Positions 28,261 to 37,390 of a stretch of DNA of 64,000 bases are shown piece after piece. The translations under genes were made by a program, and so were the position numbers. Origin of the DNA: Fundicoccus_A sp052115865 (GTDB lineage Bacteria; Bacillota; Bacilli; Lactobacillales; Aerococcaceae); the NCBI RefSeq assembly GCF_052115865.1, contig NZ_JBQKME010000010.1, positions 31,524-95,523 on the forward strand, given 5' to 3'. Each line of letters opens with the position of its first letter. The first letter of the stretch is position 1. The notes below the pieces were generated by a model. That model did not search any database. It worked only from the letters and a program-made list of their open reading frames with translations, and was not told the DNA's origin.

Positions 28261-30189
28261 TTATTCAATATTTTGAGCGTTAGCCGCATTCGCGCCTGCA
28301 ATTCGGCCATAAACGATAATATCAGCTAAGGCATTACCACCTAATCGGTTTGCGCCGTGAATACCACCGGTTACTTCACCTGCTGCAAATAGTCCTTCAA
28401 TGACTTCGCCATCTTCATTTAAAACTTGTGCGGCTGCATTAATTTGTAATCCACCCATTGTGTGGTGTACGGTTGGTTTACGAGCAGCTGCATAAAATGG
28501 TGCTGTGTCGATTTTATTATCGAATAGTGTTCGACCAAATGGATCTTCAATCTCACCGTTAACTGCTTGATTGAATTCATCCACTGTCGCTACTAAATTA
28601 TCTGGATTGACACCGATTAATTCGGCTAATTCTTCTAGTGTGTCGGCTTCAAACGCACGACCTTCAGCAACTAATTCATCAATAGTTTCATTAAAGTTAT
28701 TGGTTGTATCACCCGTTGGATATGAGTGTTGGTCAACAATCGTCCACATCATTGCATCTTCTTGTTCGAATAATGCTTTCGTCATCACATCACGACGTTC
28801 ACCTTCATTAACAAATCGATTTCCGTCTGAATTAACAAAGATTCTATCTTGTACCCCTTGCTCAATATTTCCTGATAGACTTCCTGTTTCAGGATCGCCC
28901 ATTGGTAATAATTGGATATCACTCATTCCAACTAATGAGGCATTGATTTGTTGTCCTAGCTCAATACCATCACCTGTTGCACCTGTGTGGTTGGTTGTTT
29001 TAATATCTAATAGAGAAGCCCAATTTTCATTGTATTCTTCACGCATATCAACATTAGCTGCAAAACCACCTGTTGCAATAATAACTGAACTAGCTCTTAA
29101 TTCAACTTTCTCACCATTGTTTTCAACGATAACACCAACAACTTTATTATCTTCTATTATTAAATCAGTCGCTTTAGTGTTTAGGAAATATTGCATACTG
29201 CCTGAATTTTCTTCGAAATAACGAGTAAAGGCATTAACATAACCTGTACCTAGAGGCTCTGATGGTTGATGAGCACGTGTCCACAAGCCGCCTAAAACAG
29301 TAAACATGTAGTCATTAAAGCCCATACCTAATGATTCTAGCCATTCAATACCTTCATATGCTTTTTCACCAAGCTGATCTACTAAAACTGGATCCGCCAT
29401 TTTGTCTCCACCGTTATATGTTTGCAATTTATGCAGTGAAGGTGAATCGAATAAATAAGTTTCACCTGATGCTTTATAAGCATCCCATTCTTCAGCTAAT
29501 GTTGCTTGCCAAGATTGGACTAATTCATCTTCTTGTTCTTCTGCAATTAAATTTTCAACTGTTTGTCTTTCTAAATCTGTCATTTCAATCAGTTGTTGTC
29601 TTTCTGTATCAAATGAGTTATAGGCAGCACCAGAAAGAATTGTATTTCCACCTAGACGAGGCATTTTTTCAACTAAAATAACATCTGCCCCATTTTCATG
29701 TGCACTGACAGCTGCAGCTAGTCCTGCTCCACCACCACCAATCACAATGACATCTGTGGTTTGACTTTCAATCGTTTCAACTTCTTGAACACTTTCAGCT
29801 TCTTTTTCTTTTAAGGCATCAACATCAGCACCTGCAGCCTCTAAAGCCAGTGCTAGTGCTGCTAAAAAGCCGTTAGATGAACCTGATGCGCCTGAGACCA
29901 CATCAAGATTGAGTGTTTGTCCTTCTATGACTTGATTCGTAAGTGTTTCAATCGCTTTATCACCAATACCTGGTGTTTCATCAGCTGCATCAGCTTCAAT
30001 CGAAACGATGCGATCTTCTGTGACAGTTACTTCTACAGTAATATCGCCACCATAACCTCGGCTAGTTCCTTCGTAGCTTCCAGCTGTGAATTCTTGAGCT
30101 TGTATAAATTGTGCCGAAGGCATAATCATCCCGGCAACTAACATTATAAAAACAAAAACTTTTGACCATTTCCCCATGTAATCCTTCAT
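28261..30189 (-). CDS. Secreted FMN/FAD fumarate-reductase-like flavoprotein
   Basis: This is a 642-residue protein. A signal peptide (about 1-32, ending FIQAQ) lacks a lipobox. The FMN-binding domain (about 35-120) has the covalent flavin motif around SGAS (99-102). A linker is followed by an FAD-binding domain with GGGGAGLAAA (151-160). Fumarate-type active-site elements are visible: TTNHTGATGDG (H401), NRFVNE (R458), VHHTMGG and GANRLGG (R615). Relatives include Shewanella flavocytochrome c, urocanate reductases and the extracellular FrdA of Listeria. It probably reduces an outside electron acceptor. The flavin transferase and quinone-side partners are not in this window. Confidence 0.9.
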   Translation of the reverse strand: MKDYMGKWSKVFVFIMLVAGMIMPSAQFIQAQEFTAGSYEGTSRGYGGDITVEVTVTEDRIVSIEADAADETPGIGDKAIETLTNQVIEGQTLNLDVVSGASGSSNGFLAALALALEAAGADVDALKEKEAESVQEVETIESQTTDVIVIGGGGAGLAAAVSAHENGADVILVEKMPRLGGNTILSGAAYNSFDTERQQLIEMTDLERQTVENLIAEEQEDELVQSWQATLAEEWDAYKASGETYLFDSPSLHKLQTYNGGDKMADPVLVDQLGEKAYEGIEWLESLGMGFNDYMFTVLGGLWTRAHQPSEPLGTGYVNAFTRYFEENSGSMQYFLNTKATDLIIEDNKVVGVIVENNGEKVELRASSVIIATGGFAANVDMREEYNENWASLLDIKTTNHTGATGDGIELGQQINASLVGMSDIQLLPMGDPETGSLSGNIEQGVQDRIFVNSDGNRFVNEGERRDVMTKALFEQEDAMMWTIVDQHSYPTGDTTNNFNETIDELVAEGRAFEADTLEELAELIGVNPDNLVATVDEFNQAVNGEIEDPFGRTLFDNKIDTAPFYAAARKPTVHHTMGGLQINAAAQVLNEDGEVIEGLFAAGEVTGGIHGANRLGGNALADIIVYGRIAGANAANAQNIE

Positions 30190-30396
30190 AAATTTCCTCC
30201 TTGTGATATGTTACACTCAGATGTTATCTAATTCACAAATCAAAATCAAGCTAAATTGTGCTTTTGTTCACAATTTTTTTCTTTTAAAATAAATATAGCA
30301 GTGATATTTATTATTATCAGGTGTATTTTTCATTTTTCATTTCATATATAATAGGATTAATCATTGGGTAGACAGATTAAAACTGGAGTTGATATT

Positions 30397-33300
30397 ATGC
30401 GTAAAATTAAAAAGGTCTTAGTCGCTAACCGTGGTGAAATTGCGATTCGAATTATGCGAGCTTGCCATGAATTAGGAATTCAAACTGTCGGCATTTTTTC
30501 AAAAGAGGATGTTGGGACTTTGCATCGCCAAAAGGCGAATGAATCTTACTTGGTTGGGGATGATAAGAGTCCAACACAAGCCTATTTAGATATCGAGGAA
30601 ATTATTGCTTTAGCTAAGGCTAAAAATGTGGACGCGATTCATCCAGGATACGGGTTTTTAAGTGAAAATGAACAGTTTGCGCAGCGCTGTGCCGAAGAAG
30701 GTATTATTTTCATTGGTCCCGAACTAAAGCATTTGGAAATGTTTGGTAATAAAACACGTGCTCGCGAAACAGCGATTAGTGCCGGCTTAAAAGTTATACC
30801 TGGAAGTGATGGTAAGATCGATTCAGTCGAGGATGTTTATGCATTTGGCCGCGAACATGGTTATCCTATTATTGTAAAAGCTGTCAGTGGTGGGGGCGGT
30901 AAAGGGATGCGGATTGTTCATGATGATAGCCAAGTTCAGGAAGCTTATGATCGCACAAAATCGGAAGCGATGAATTCTTTTGGAAATGATCTTTTATATC
31001 TCGAAAAATATATTGACCATCCAAAACATATTGAAGTTCAAATTTTAGGCGACCATTATGGAAATATCGTCCACTTACATGAGCGTGACTGTTCCGTGCA
31101 ACGTCGTCATCAAAAAGTAGTAGAAGTAGCTCCTGCTTATAGCTTAAGCCCATCACTTAGAAATCGTCTCCATCAAGCGGCTCTACAGTTAATGGAAGAT
31201 GTTCAATATGTTAATGCAGGGACGGTTGAATTTTTAGTTTCTGCTGAAGATTTCTATTTTATTGAAGTCAATCCTCGTATACAGGTTGAGCATACGATTA
31301 CTGAAGCGATAACAGGAATTGATATTGTTAAAAAGCAAATTTTAGTTGCAGATGGTGAATCTTTATTTGGTGATGCTATTCAATTGCCAGCACAAGAAGA
31401 TATTAAGGTGAGAGGCTTTGCGATTCAGTCCCGGATTACAACTGAAGATCCTTTAAATAACTTTGCACCTGATTCTGGCAAAATTAGTGGTTACCAATCT
31501 CCCGGTGGACCTGGTTTACGTTTAGATGCAGGCGATGCTTTCCGTGGTTCGGTTATTTCCCCTTACTATGATTCATTGCTCGTAAAAATCACTTCGCATG
31601 GGTCAACGATTGATGAAACAATTTCTAAAATGAAACGGGCTTTAGATGAAATACGTGTTGTAGGTGTGACAACGAATATTTCTTTCTTAAAAAATATCAT
31701 TGATCATCCAAAATTTTATGTGGGCGACTACGATACAACTTTTATTCAAGATACCCCTGAACTTTTTGATTTTGTTCCACCTAGAAACCGTGGCATGAAG
31801 TTATTGCGTTATATTGCTGACGTAACAATCAACAACTTTCCAGGGATTGATGTTGCCGAAAAACCTACTTTTGACCAACGATTCACCCCAAGAGCCAGCC
31901 GTAAGACGCTAGCTCAAACAGTGGAAAGACCTACTTTTAAACATATTTTAGATAAGTCAGGCCCTAAAGCTGTAGCAGAGGCTGTTTTAAATAGTGACCA
32001 TACTTTATTAACCGATACGACTTTACGTGATGCACATCAGTCATTATTGACGACGCGTTTACGAACAGATGATATGGTGCGCATTGCACCTTATATGAAT
32101 CATACGATGCGAGATTATTTTTCGCTTGAAATGTGGGGTGGAGCGACATTTGATGTGGCCTATAATTTTTTACGTGAAAGTCCTTGGCATAGGCTCGAGA
32201 CATTACGTCAATTAATTCCTGATATCCCCTTCCAAATGTTATTAAGAGCTTCCAATGCTGTTGGCTACAAAAACTATGCGGATAATGTTATTGAAGAATT
32301 TATTCAAACAACCGCTAAAAGTGGGATTGATATTTTTCGTATTTTTGATTCCTTAAATTGGCTAGAAACCATGAAATTACCGATAGAATCTGCATTGGGA
32401 ACTGGTAAAATTGTCGAGGGTACTATTTGCTATACCGGTGACATTTTAAATCCAGCACAATCAGTGATATTTACTTTGGATTATTATGTGGAGTTGGCTA
32501 AAGAAATTCAGGCTTTAGGAGTTCATTTCTTGGGGATTAAGGATATGGCGGGGATTTTAAAACCCGAGGCGGCCTATCTCTTAGTTAAAACGTTGAAGGA
32601 AGAAATTGATATACCGATTCATTTACATACTCACGATACAAGTAGTAATGCTTTAAGTATGTATTCGCGTGCCATTGATGCGGGTGTTGATGTAGTTGAT
32701 ACAGCCAATGCTGCTTTGGCAGGGCAAAATTCACAACCTGATGCGAACGCCTTATACTACAGTCGCCAAGGCAAAGATCGAAATGTATTGGTTAATCTTC
32801 ATGCCAATGATCAAATGGCTGAGTATTGGAAAACGACGCGCCAATACTATGCACCATTTGAATCTGATTTGAAAACAACCTTTACACAAGTGTATGAATA
32901 TGAAATTCCTGGTGGCCAGTATAGTAATTTACGTGCTCAAGCTAATTCATTAGGTTTAGGCTCACGCTTTAGCGAAGTGATGGATGCTTATAAGTTAGTG
33001 AATCGTCTGCTAGGTGATATTGTGAAAGTGACACCTTCATCAAAAGTAGTCGGTGACTTGGCACTCTTTATGGTTCAAAACAGTCTTGATGAAGTTTCGA
33101 TTTTAGATGAAAGCCTAAACTTGGACTTTCCCGATTCCGTTGTTTCCTTCTTTCAAGGGCACATTGGTCAACCGGCAGGCGGCATGAATAAAGCATTACA
33201 AAAAGTAGTTTTAAAAGGCCGCGATTTTATTACAGATCGTCCAGGTAAATATATCGAACCATACGATTTTGAGGCTGCCCGTCAAAGCTTAAATGATTTC

Positions 33301-33849
33301 ATGCCAGAACGTGAAATAACGACCCAATCTTTATTGAGTTATGCCTTATACCCTAAAGTATATCAAGACTATTTGCGTTTCTTTGAAGATTTCCATAATA
33401 TTCAAGTTTTAGATTCAGCAACATTTTTCTATGGCTTATCACTCAACGAAGCAGTTATCGTTGAATTAGAAGCAGGGAAATCGCTCTTAATTGAACTCAC
33501 GAGTATCGGACCACTACGTGATAATGGTTTAAGAACAGTCTACTTTGATTTAAATGGACTCCCTTATGAAGTCGAAATCCAAGATCGAAAAGTTGAAGGT
33601 TCAACAATGGTTCGTAAAAAAGCCGAAAAAGGAAATCCAAAACATATTGGCGCATCCATGCCAGGAACAGTTGTTAAAATGATGGTTGAAGTTGGGGCTC
33701 AAGTGACGCAAAATCAGGTCTTATTAATAACAGAAGCGATGAAAATGGAAGCCAGTGTGCAAGCACCTCAAGACGGTGTCATCAAACGCCTTTACGTTGG
33801 CGAAGGCGAACAAATTAAAGGTAATGATTTACTAATTGAATTTGAATAA
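30397..33849 (+). CDS. pyc: Pyruvate carboxylase
   Basis: This protein has 1,150 residues from ATG 30397, preceded by GGAG; the ATG-less stretch back to 30364 has no ribosome site. The order is biotin carboxylase (about 1-450, KKVLVANRGEIAIRI, ATP loop GGGGKGM), carboxyltransferase (about 525-800, DTTLRDAHQSLL with metal ligands later in HLHTHDTS), and the C-terminal biotinyl domain with EAMKME (biotin lysine about 1116). It makes oxaloacetate from pyruvate with ATP and bicarbonate, feeding aspartate synthesis or reductive pathways. It is monocistronic with a strong terminator. Confidence 0.97.
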   Translation: MRKIKKVLVANRGEIAIRIMRACHELGIQTVGIFSKEDVGTLHRQKANESYLVGDDKSPTQAYLDIEEIIALAKAKNVDAIHPGYGFLSENEQFAQRCAEEGIIFIGPELKHLEMFGNKTRARETAISAGLKVIPGSDGKIDSVEDVYAFGREHGYPIIVKAVSGGGGKGMRIVHDDSQVQEAYDRTKSEAMNSFGNDLLYLEKYIDHPKHIEVQILGDHYGNIVHLHERDCSVQRRHQKVVEVAPAYSLSPSLRNRLHQAALQLMEDVQYVNAGTVEFLVSAEDFYFIEVNPRIQVEHTITEAITGIDIVKKQILVADGESLFGDAIQLPAQEDIKVRGFAIQSRITTEDPLNNFAPDSGKISGYQSPGGPGLRLDAGDAFRGSVISPYYDSLLVKITSHGSTIDETISKMKRALDEIRVVGVTTNISFLKNIIDHPKFYVGDYDTTFIQDTPELFDFVPPRNRGMKLLRYIADVTINNFPGIDVAEKPTFDQRFTPRASRKTLAQTVERPTFKHILDKSGPKAVAEAVLNSDHTLLTDTTLRDAHQSLLTTRLRTDDMVRIAPYMNHTMRDYFSLEMWGGATFDVAYNFLRESPWHRLETLRQLIPDIPFQMLLRASNAVGYKNYADNVIEEFIQTTAKSGIDIFRIFDSLNWLETMKLPIESALGTGKIVEGTICYTGDILNPAQSVIFTLDYYVELAKEIQALGVHFLGIKDMAGILKPEAAYLLVKTLKEEIDIPIHLHTHDTSSNALSMYSRAIDAGVDVVDTANAALAGQNSQPDANALYYSRQGKDRNVLVNLHANDQMAEYWKTTRQYYAPFESDLKTTFTQVYEYEIPGGQYSNLRAQANSLGLGSRFSEVMDAYKLVNRLLGDIVKVTPSSKVVGDLALFMVQNSLDEVSILDESLNLDFPDSVVSFFQGHIGQPAGGMNKALQKVVLKGRDFITDRPGKYIEPYDFEAARQSLNDFMPEREITTQSLLSYALYPKVYQDYLRFFEDFHNIQVLDSATFFYGLSLNEAVIVELEAGKSLLIELTSIGPLRDNGLRTVYFDLNGLPYEVEIQDRKVEGSTMVRKKAEKGNPKHIGASMPGTVVKMMVEVGAQVTQNQVLLITEAMKMEASVQAPQDGVIKRLYVGEGEQIKGNDLLIEFE

Positions 33850-33860
33850 ATAACTTGTAA

Positions 33861-33902
33861 AAAATCCAAATTTTTAAGGAGCCTCTTAAAAATTTGGATT
33901 TT
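33861..33902. terminator. Bidirectional terminator after pyc
   Basis: An 18-base perfect stem, AAAATCCAAATTTTTAAG (33861-33878) with its complement (33885-33902), surrounds a 6-base loop. It terminates pyc on the plus strand and the convergent ROK repressor gene on the minus strand, overlapping the last two bases of the latter. Confidence 0.9.
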
Positions 33903-34893
33903 ATATTTTCCACGACTCATCTTCGATTGCCAACCAATGCAAGCCAGCCGTCATTGACTCTTGAAAATCATCAACAAAATAAATATCTGGCGTATTTATT
34001 TGAAGTTGTAAGGTGGATTGTGTGATTTGATCTTGAGTGAGTTGGACTTGGGGGGTGCTGATAATAAAGGCATCGGGAGCAATCACAGCATTATAAATTG
34101 CTAAAATCATTAATAAGTTTTCAATGGTTTCATCGGGATTATTAGGTGGCGAATTTTGTAATAAATGAGGTAAATATTTTGCTTCCCCTGCTAAATTTTG
34201 CCTTCCTTGGACTAATTGACCATTTGAAAAAATACTAATACCCGGCATGCTATTTTCAGGATGAAAAATACCAACAATCGTATCTTCTAAACTAATATCG
34301 TTTGTCAAACTGTAACCAATGGTAACAAGATGGGCATCGTTTTGAATTCTTACGGGGACATCTGTCATTTCAGCTAAAGCTAGCTCAAAATCCCATCCAT
34401 CAAATAAATCTTCCCAACTTGAAACCACCTTACCCTCATACACTTTTCCTGGAATCGAAAGAGCGATACTAGCGATTTTATCACTTTTTTGTAAATATTG
34501 TTGGATAATAGGTATAAAATAATCTAAAGTTACTTCAGAAAACTCACGTTGTTCTTGGTATATAACTTCAGCTTCTAAATTAAGAATTTGGGCATGTATC
34601 ACTAGCTGACGCTTGTTTTGTTTTTTCTCTTCTTGGATACTAATTAAGAGATCATGTTGCAAATCGTAGTTAAAGTGGTATTTAATAGCTGGTCGCCCCA
34701 ATGTTTGTTGAACGGCTTCGCCTTCTAATAAAACATTTGCTTCTAGAAGTTGCTTGACCAGGGAATTAATCGTCACCACACTTAAGGCTGTTTCTTGAGC
34801 CATCTCTGCTTTTAATGCACTGTCTTTAGTAAACATAAATTGTTGCAAATGATTTAAATTTTGTTGGCGGATAATATTGGTCTGTTGCGTCAT
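33901..34893 (-). CDS. ROK family transcriptional regulator (XylR/NagC-like)
   Basis: The roughly 330-residue protein has an N-terminal winged helix (LKAEMAQETALSVVTINSLVKQ, cut short: LSVVTINSLVKQLLEA is the recognition region) followed by TLGRPAIKYHF. A ROK domain follows, with RIQNDAHLVTIGY in place of the usual ENDAN and GEAKYLPHLLQ instead of a clear zinc cluster. The kinase loop is degenerate, so it is a sugar-sensing repressor rather than a kinase. ATG 34893, after AGAGGTG, is the better start than the GTG at 34902. Its target cannot be told from the context. Confidence 0.82.
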   Translation of the reverse strand: MTQQTNIIRQQNLNHLQQFMFTKDSALKAEMAQETALSVVTINSLVKQLLEANVLLEGEAVQQTLGRPAIKYHFNYDLQHDLLISIQEEKKQNKRQLVIHAQILNLEAEVIYQEQREFSEVTLDYFIPIIQQYLQKSDKIASIALSIPGKVYEGKVVSSWEDLFDGWDFELALAEMTDVPVRIQNDAHLVTIGYSLTNDISLEDTIVGIFHPENSMPGISIFSNGQLVQGRQNLAGEAKYLPHLLQNSPPNNPDETIENLLMILAIYNAVIAPDAFIISTPQVQLTQDQITQSTLQLQINTPDIYFVDDFQESMTAGLHWLAIEDESWKI

Positions 34894-35063
34894 GCGATTC
34901 ACCTCTCTTAATAAGTGTTTAAATGTAACTTAAATATAGTATAGATAGTTAAAAAAGTAAATTAGATTAATTGAAAGGTGTTTAATTAAGGAAGTTTATT
35001 AATATCGGTAAATATGCTATAACTAATTTATAGTGTAAATGACAAAATAAAGGCGATGATTCG

Positions 35064-35867
35064 ATGATAAAATTAGTTATTTCAGATTTGGATGGGACTT
35101 TTTAAAATGTTAGCAGTGATTTTGACCGCGACCATTACAAGAAGCTTAAACAATTGATGGATACACAAAAGATAATCTTTGCGGTTTGCACAGGCAAACA
35201 ATGTGAGCGTGTAGAAGAATTATTTGGCGAAGAACTTTCTAAAGACCTTTGAATTTTAGGTGACAGTGCCACCCGAATTAAATACAATGGATCATATGTT
35301 TACCAATCGCTATTGGACAAGCAAACGGGTAAAGATATCATCCAGGCTTTAGAAAATATAGCAACTGATCATGTGATCATAGCTTGTACACCCACAGCAG
35401 CCTTTATCCGGTCTGATGTGAACGAAGTAAATGCGAAAAAAGTTCGTGGATCGTATGCAGTCGTAAAAACACTGGATGACTTTCAAGAAATAGAAGAAGA
35501 TTATGTTAAAATTACCGTCTATGATTCAAACTTAGGTTGTTTTGAAACTGTCAAAAAATTAACTGCCTTTAATGAGAAAACTTATATGGTAGCCTCTGAA
35601 GCAGCTTGGATTGATATCACCAACAAAGGTATTCATAAAGGAACAACAGTCCAAGAACTGCAAAAAATACTGGAAGTCAATAAAGCCGAAACAATGGTTT
35701 TTGGTGATGGCATGAATGATGTTGAATTGATGAACGAAGCAGACTATAGTTTTGTTATGAATCACGCTTTTGAAGAAACAAAAAACGCCGCTAATGTTGT
35801 CTTGGCTCCTCAAAATAACGTCTTACAAGCCATTGAAATGATCTTAACTTTGCAATCACACAGTTAA
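35064..35867 (+). pseudogene. HAD (Cof-type) phosphatase pseudogene, two in-frame stops
   Basis: One frame reads a complete Cof-like HAD protein with the catalytic start IKLVISDLDGTF and the end VFGDGMNDVELM. It is interrupted by TAA at 35103-35105, right after the catalytic loop, and by TGA at 35250-35252. The rest (from 35253) is intact and would encode about 200 residues. No alternative start restores the catalytic aspartates. Two separate nonsense codons argue for decay rather than a sequencing error. Confidence 0.85.
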
Positions 35868-36047
35868 AAACAGGCTTTATGATTAGATTATAGTAAAATA
35901 ACTATCGTCTATACTCATTTAAATTTCATTTAATTTATTTAAGAAATTTTTAATTAATTATTATATAAAAGCATAGCACTTTGCTCTATTAAGAATGATT
36001 TTAAAATGATATATTTAATTTATATCATATAATAAAGAGGTACAACG

Positions 36048-36218
36048 ATGGACGAAAAGATCAAAACAAATTCAAACAAAGAAGAAATTATCATCGAAGA
36101 AGACAATGGTCAAACATTTGTTATCGAAGTAGATGAATTAATCGAAGAATTAGAAAGCATCGGTGATTACGATGGCATTAAAGAAATCGAAAAAGATCTC
36201 GAAGATATGGCAAACTAA
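36048..36218 (+). CDS. Small acidic protein, 56 residues, unknown function
   Basis: The frame starts at ATG 36048 with AAGAGG seven bases upstream and ends just before a strong hairpin. The product (MDEKIKTNSNKEE to DLEDMAN) is very acidic, with a predicted beta hairpin (EEIIIEEDNGQTFVIEVD) and a C-terminal helix. No known family is recognised. Clear translation signals and a dedicated terminator support a real gene, even though its neighbours are broken. Confidence 0.65.
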   Translation: MDEKIKTNSNKEEIIIEEDNGQTFVIEVDELIEELESIGDYDGIKEIEKDLEDMAN

Positions 36219-36233
36219 TTCTCCTTAAAACAA

Positions 36234-36273
36234 AAACCTTTCAATCAGATGAAATAGTCTGACTGAAAGGTTT
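36234..36273. terminator. Terminator after the small acidic ORF
   Basis: AAACCTTTCA pairs with TGAAAGGTTT; CAGA and TCTG extend the stem after a small mismatch. A T-rich tail (TTTATTTTAT) follows on the plus strand. Confidence 0.85.
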
Positions 36274-36276
36274 ATT

Positions 36277-36553
36277 TTATTGATTGCTTTGGTCTAAATC
36301 AACACTTATACCACGTTCACTAAAAACCTTTTTAGCTACTTCAATCGCATTTAGAACTTTTGGAAAACCAATATAAGATATAAGCTGAATAAATATCTGC
36401 ATAACTAAATTCAATCATAAAACGGCTCACATCTGGGGCAATATCCTTTAAGTTTTCTTCGATATTAGCATGAGTAGATGTTGCAGCATTATTATCTGCC
36501 ATGTACTCCATTAATTTCACAATCCCTTTTTGATAACGATTATCTTGTGGCAT
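36277..36553 (-). pseudogene. Carboxymuconolactone decarboxylase-like pseudogene with internal deletion
   Basis: The N-terminal part (QDNRYQKGIVKLMEYM and LKDIAPDVSRFMIEFSYADIYS) and a C-terminal part (YIGFPKVLNAIEVAKKVF) both match the carboxymuconolactone decarboxylase/AhpD-like family. The two are joined directly and in different frames. The middle with the catalytic cysteine is missing. The gene is therefore a deletion remnant; the frame ends at 36277 in the second frame. Confidence 0.75.
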
Positions 36554-36567
36554 AACTTTTCTTCTTC

Positions 36568-36645
36568 TTATATTTGATTTAATCTACTTAGCAGTTGCAT
36601 GAACAATTTGATATCTTCAAAGCCTAATGTTTGCTTTACTTTGTC
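36568..36645 (-). pseudogene. Possible MarR-family C-terminal remnant
   Basis: A short frame (DKVKQTLGFEDIKLFMQLLS, then RLNQI and a stop) just upstream of the decarboxylase remnant resembles the C-terminal helix of MarR regulators, which often precede such genes. No start or DNA-binding part remains. The resemblance is weak. Confidence 0.35.
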
Positions 36646-36719
36646 TTGAGCCAACCTCCACTACAAACCGAACCAAAATATTCAAACGATTTATATATGT
36701 ATTCTTTCAATCTCTGATA

Positions 36720-37318
36720 GTTTTAGATTTATTGGAGCCCTGTTCTTTGCTGGGCCGCTGACGATGGCTGAAGTCATTGAAAAATTAAATATCAGTCGTT
36801 CAACCATTTACTGAATGTTACCAAATATTAAAAGGGCTTTAAAAGCGAATTATACTATTTCCATTGATAGTACGCCATTTTCATTTACTGGAGATGAAAT
36901 GGGTATTCGTTTTTTCCTGATCCAATTTACTGCAGAACGACATCTGGATGAATTACCCTACCCATCACATTTTGAGTGAACCTTACTTAACGATTTTCTT
37001 ACAATGGTTTCAGACATCTACGATTTATATCTTAATTACACGAGTATCATTGGGTAAATCTTCATTTAAACCTTACTAAAACCCATCAACAATCTAAAGC
37101 TCTTAATTCTAAGTGATTTAGATGTCTATCATGCCAAGATGGTCAAGGAATATCTTGAAGAGTCACTTGTAAAAGACATACAATTTAATGTCTATGCTGG
37201 TTCATCAATGGATTTTTCAAAAATAGACGAAAGTGAATTTGATTTAATCATTTCAAATGTTCCACTTCCTGAAATCTTCAAAAAACCAACCATCGTTGTT
37301 AATACCTTAACCAGATGA
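36720..37318 (+). pseudogene. Mga-family transcriptional regulator pseudogene
   Basis: The first frame has an HTH (LTMAEVIEKLNISRSTIY) ending in a TGA, followed by YTISIDSTPFSFTGDEMGIR, as in Mga domains. A second TGA follows. The end lies in another frame and resembles the EIIB-like tail (LKLLILSDLDVYHAKM to IVVNTLTR). At least two stops and one frameshift are present, and the N-terminal DNA-binding domain is missing. Mga regulators are characteristic of Lactobacillales, which supports the taxonomic guess. Confidence 0.7.
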
Positions 37319-37330
37319 ATAAATAACTCC

Positions 37331-37376
37331 AAAATAAGCCTAATCCCTTTTAATTACGAGGGCTTAGGCTTATTTT
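37331..37376. terminator. Bidirectional terminator
   Basis: AAAATAAGCCTAATCCCT pairs with AGGGCTTAGGCTTATTTT with one internal mismatch, around a loop of about 10 bases. It lies just past the stop codon of the SDR gene on the minus strand and after the Mga relic on the plus strand. Confidence 0.88.
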
Positions 37377-37390
37377 AACAGTGGTATTTA

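Noticed and set aside
28571..29221. 216-codon open frame on the plus strand
   Set aside because: It is the antisense shadow of the flavoprotein gene; serine- and threonine-rich with no start signal.
35313..35867. HAD fragment as an intact short gene
   Set aside because: It starts at a TTG without a ribosome site and lacks the catalytic aspartates, which lie upstream beyond stop codons.
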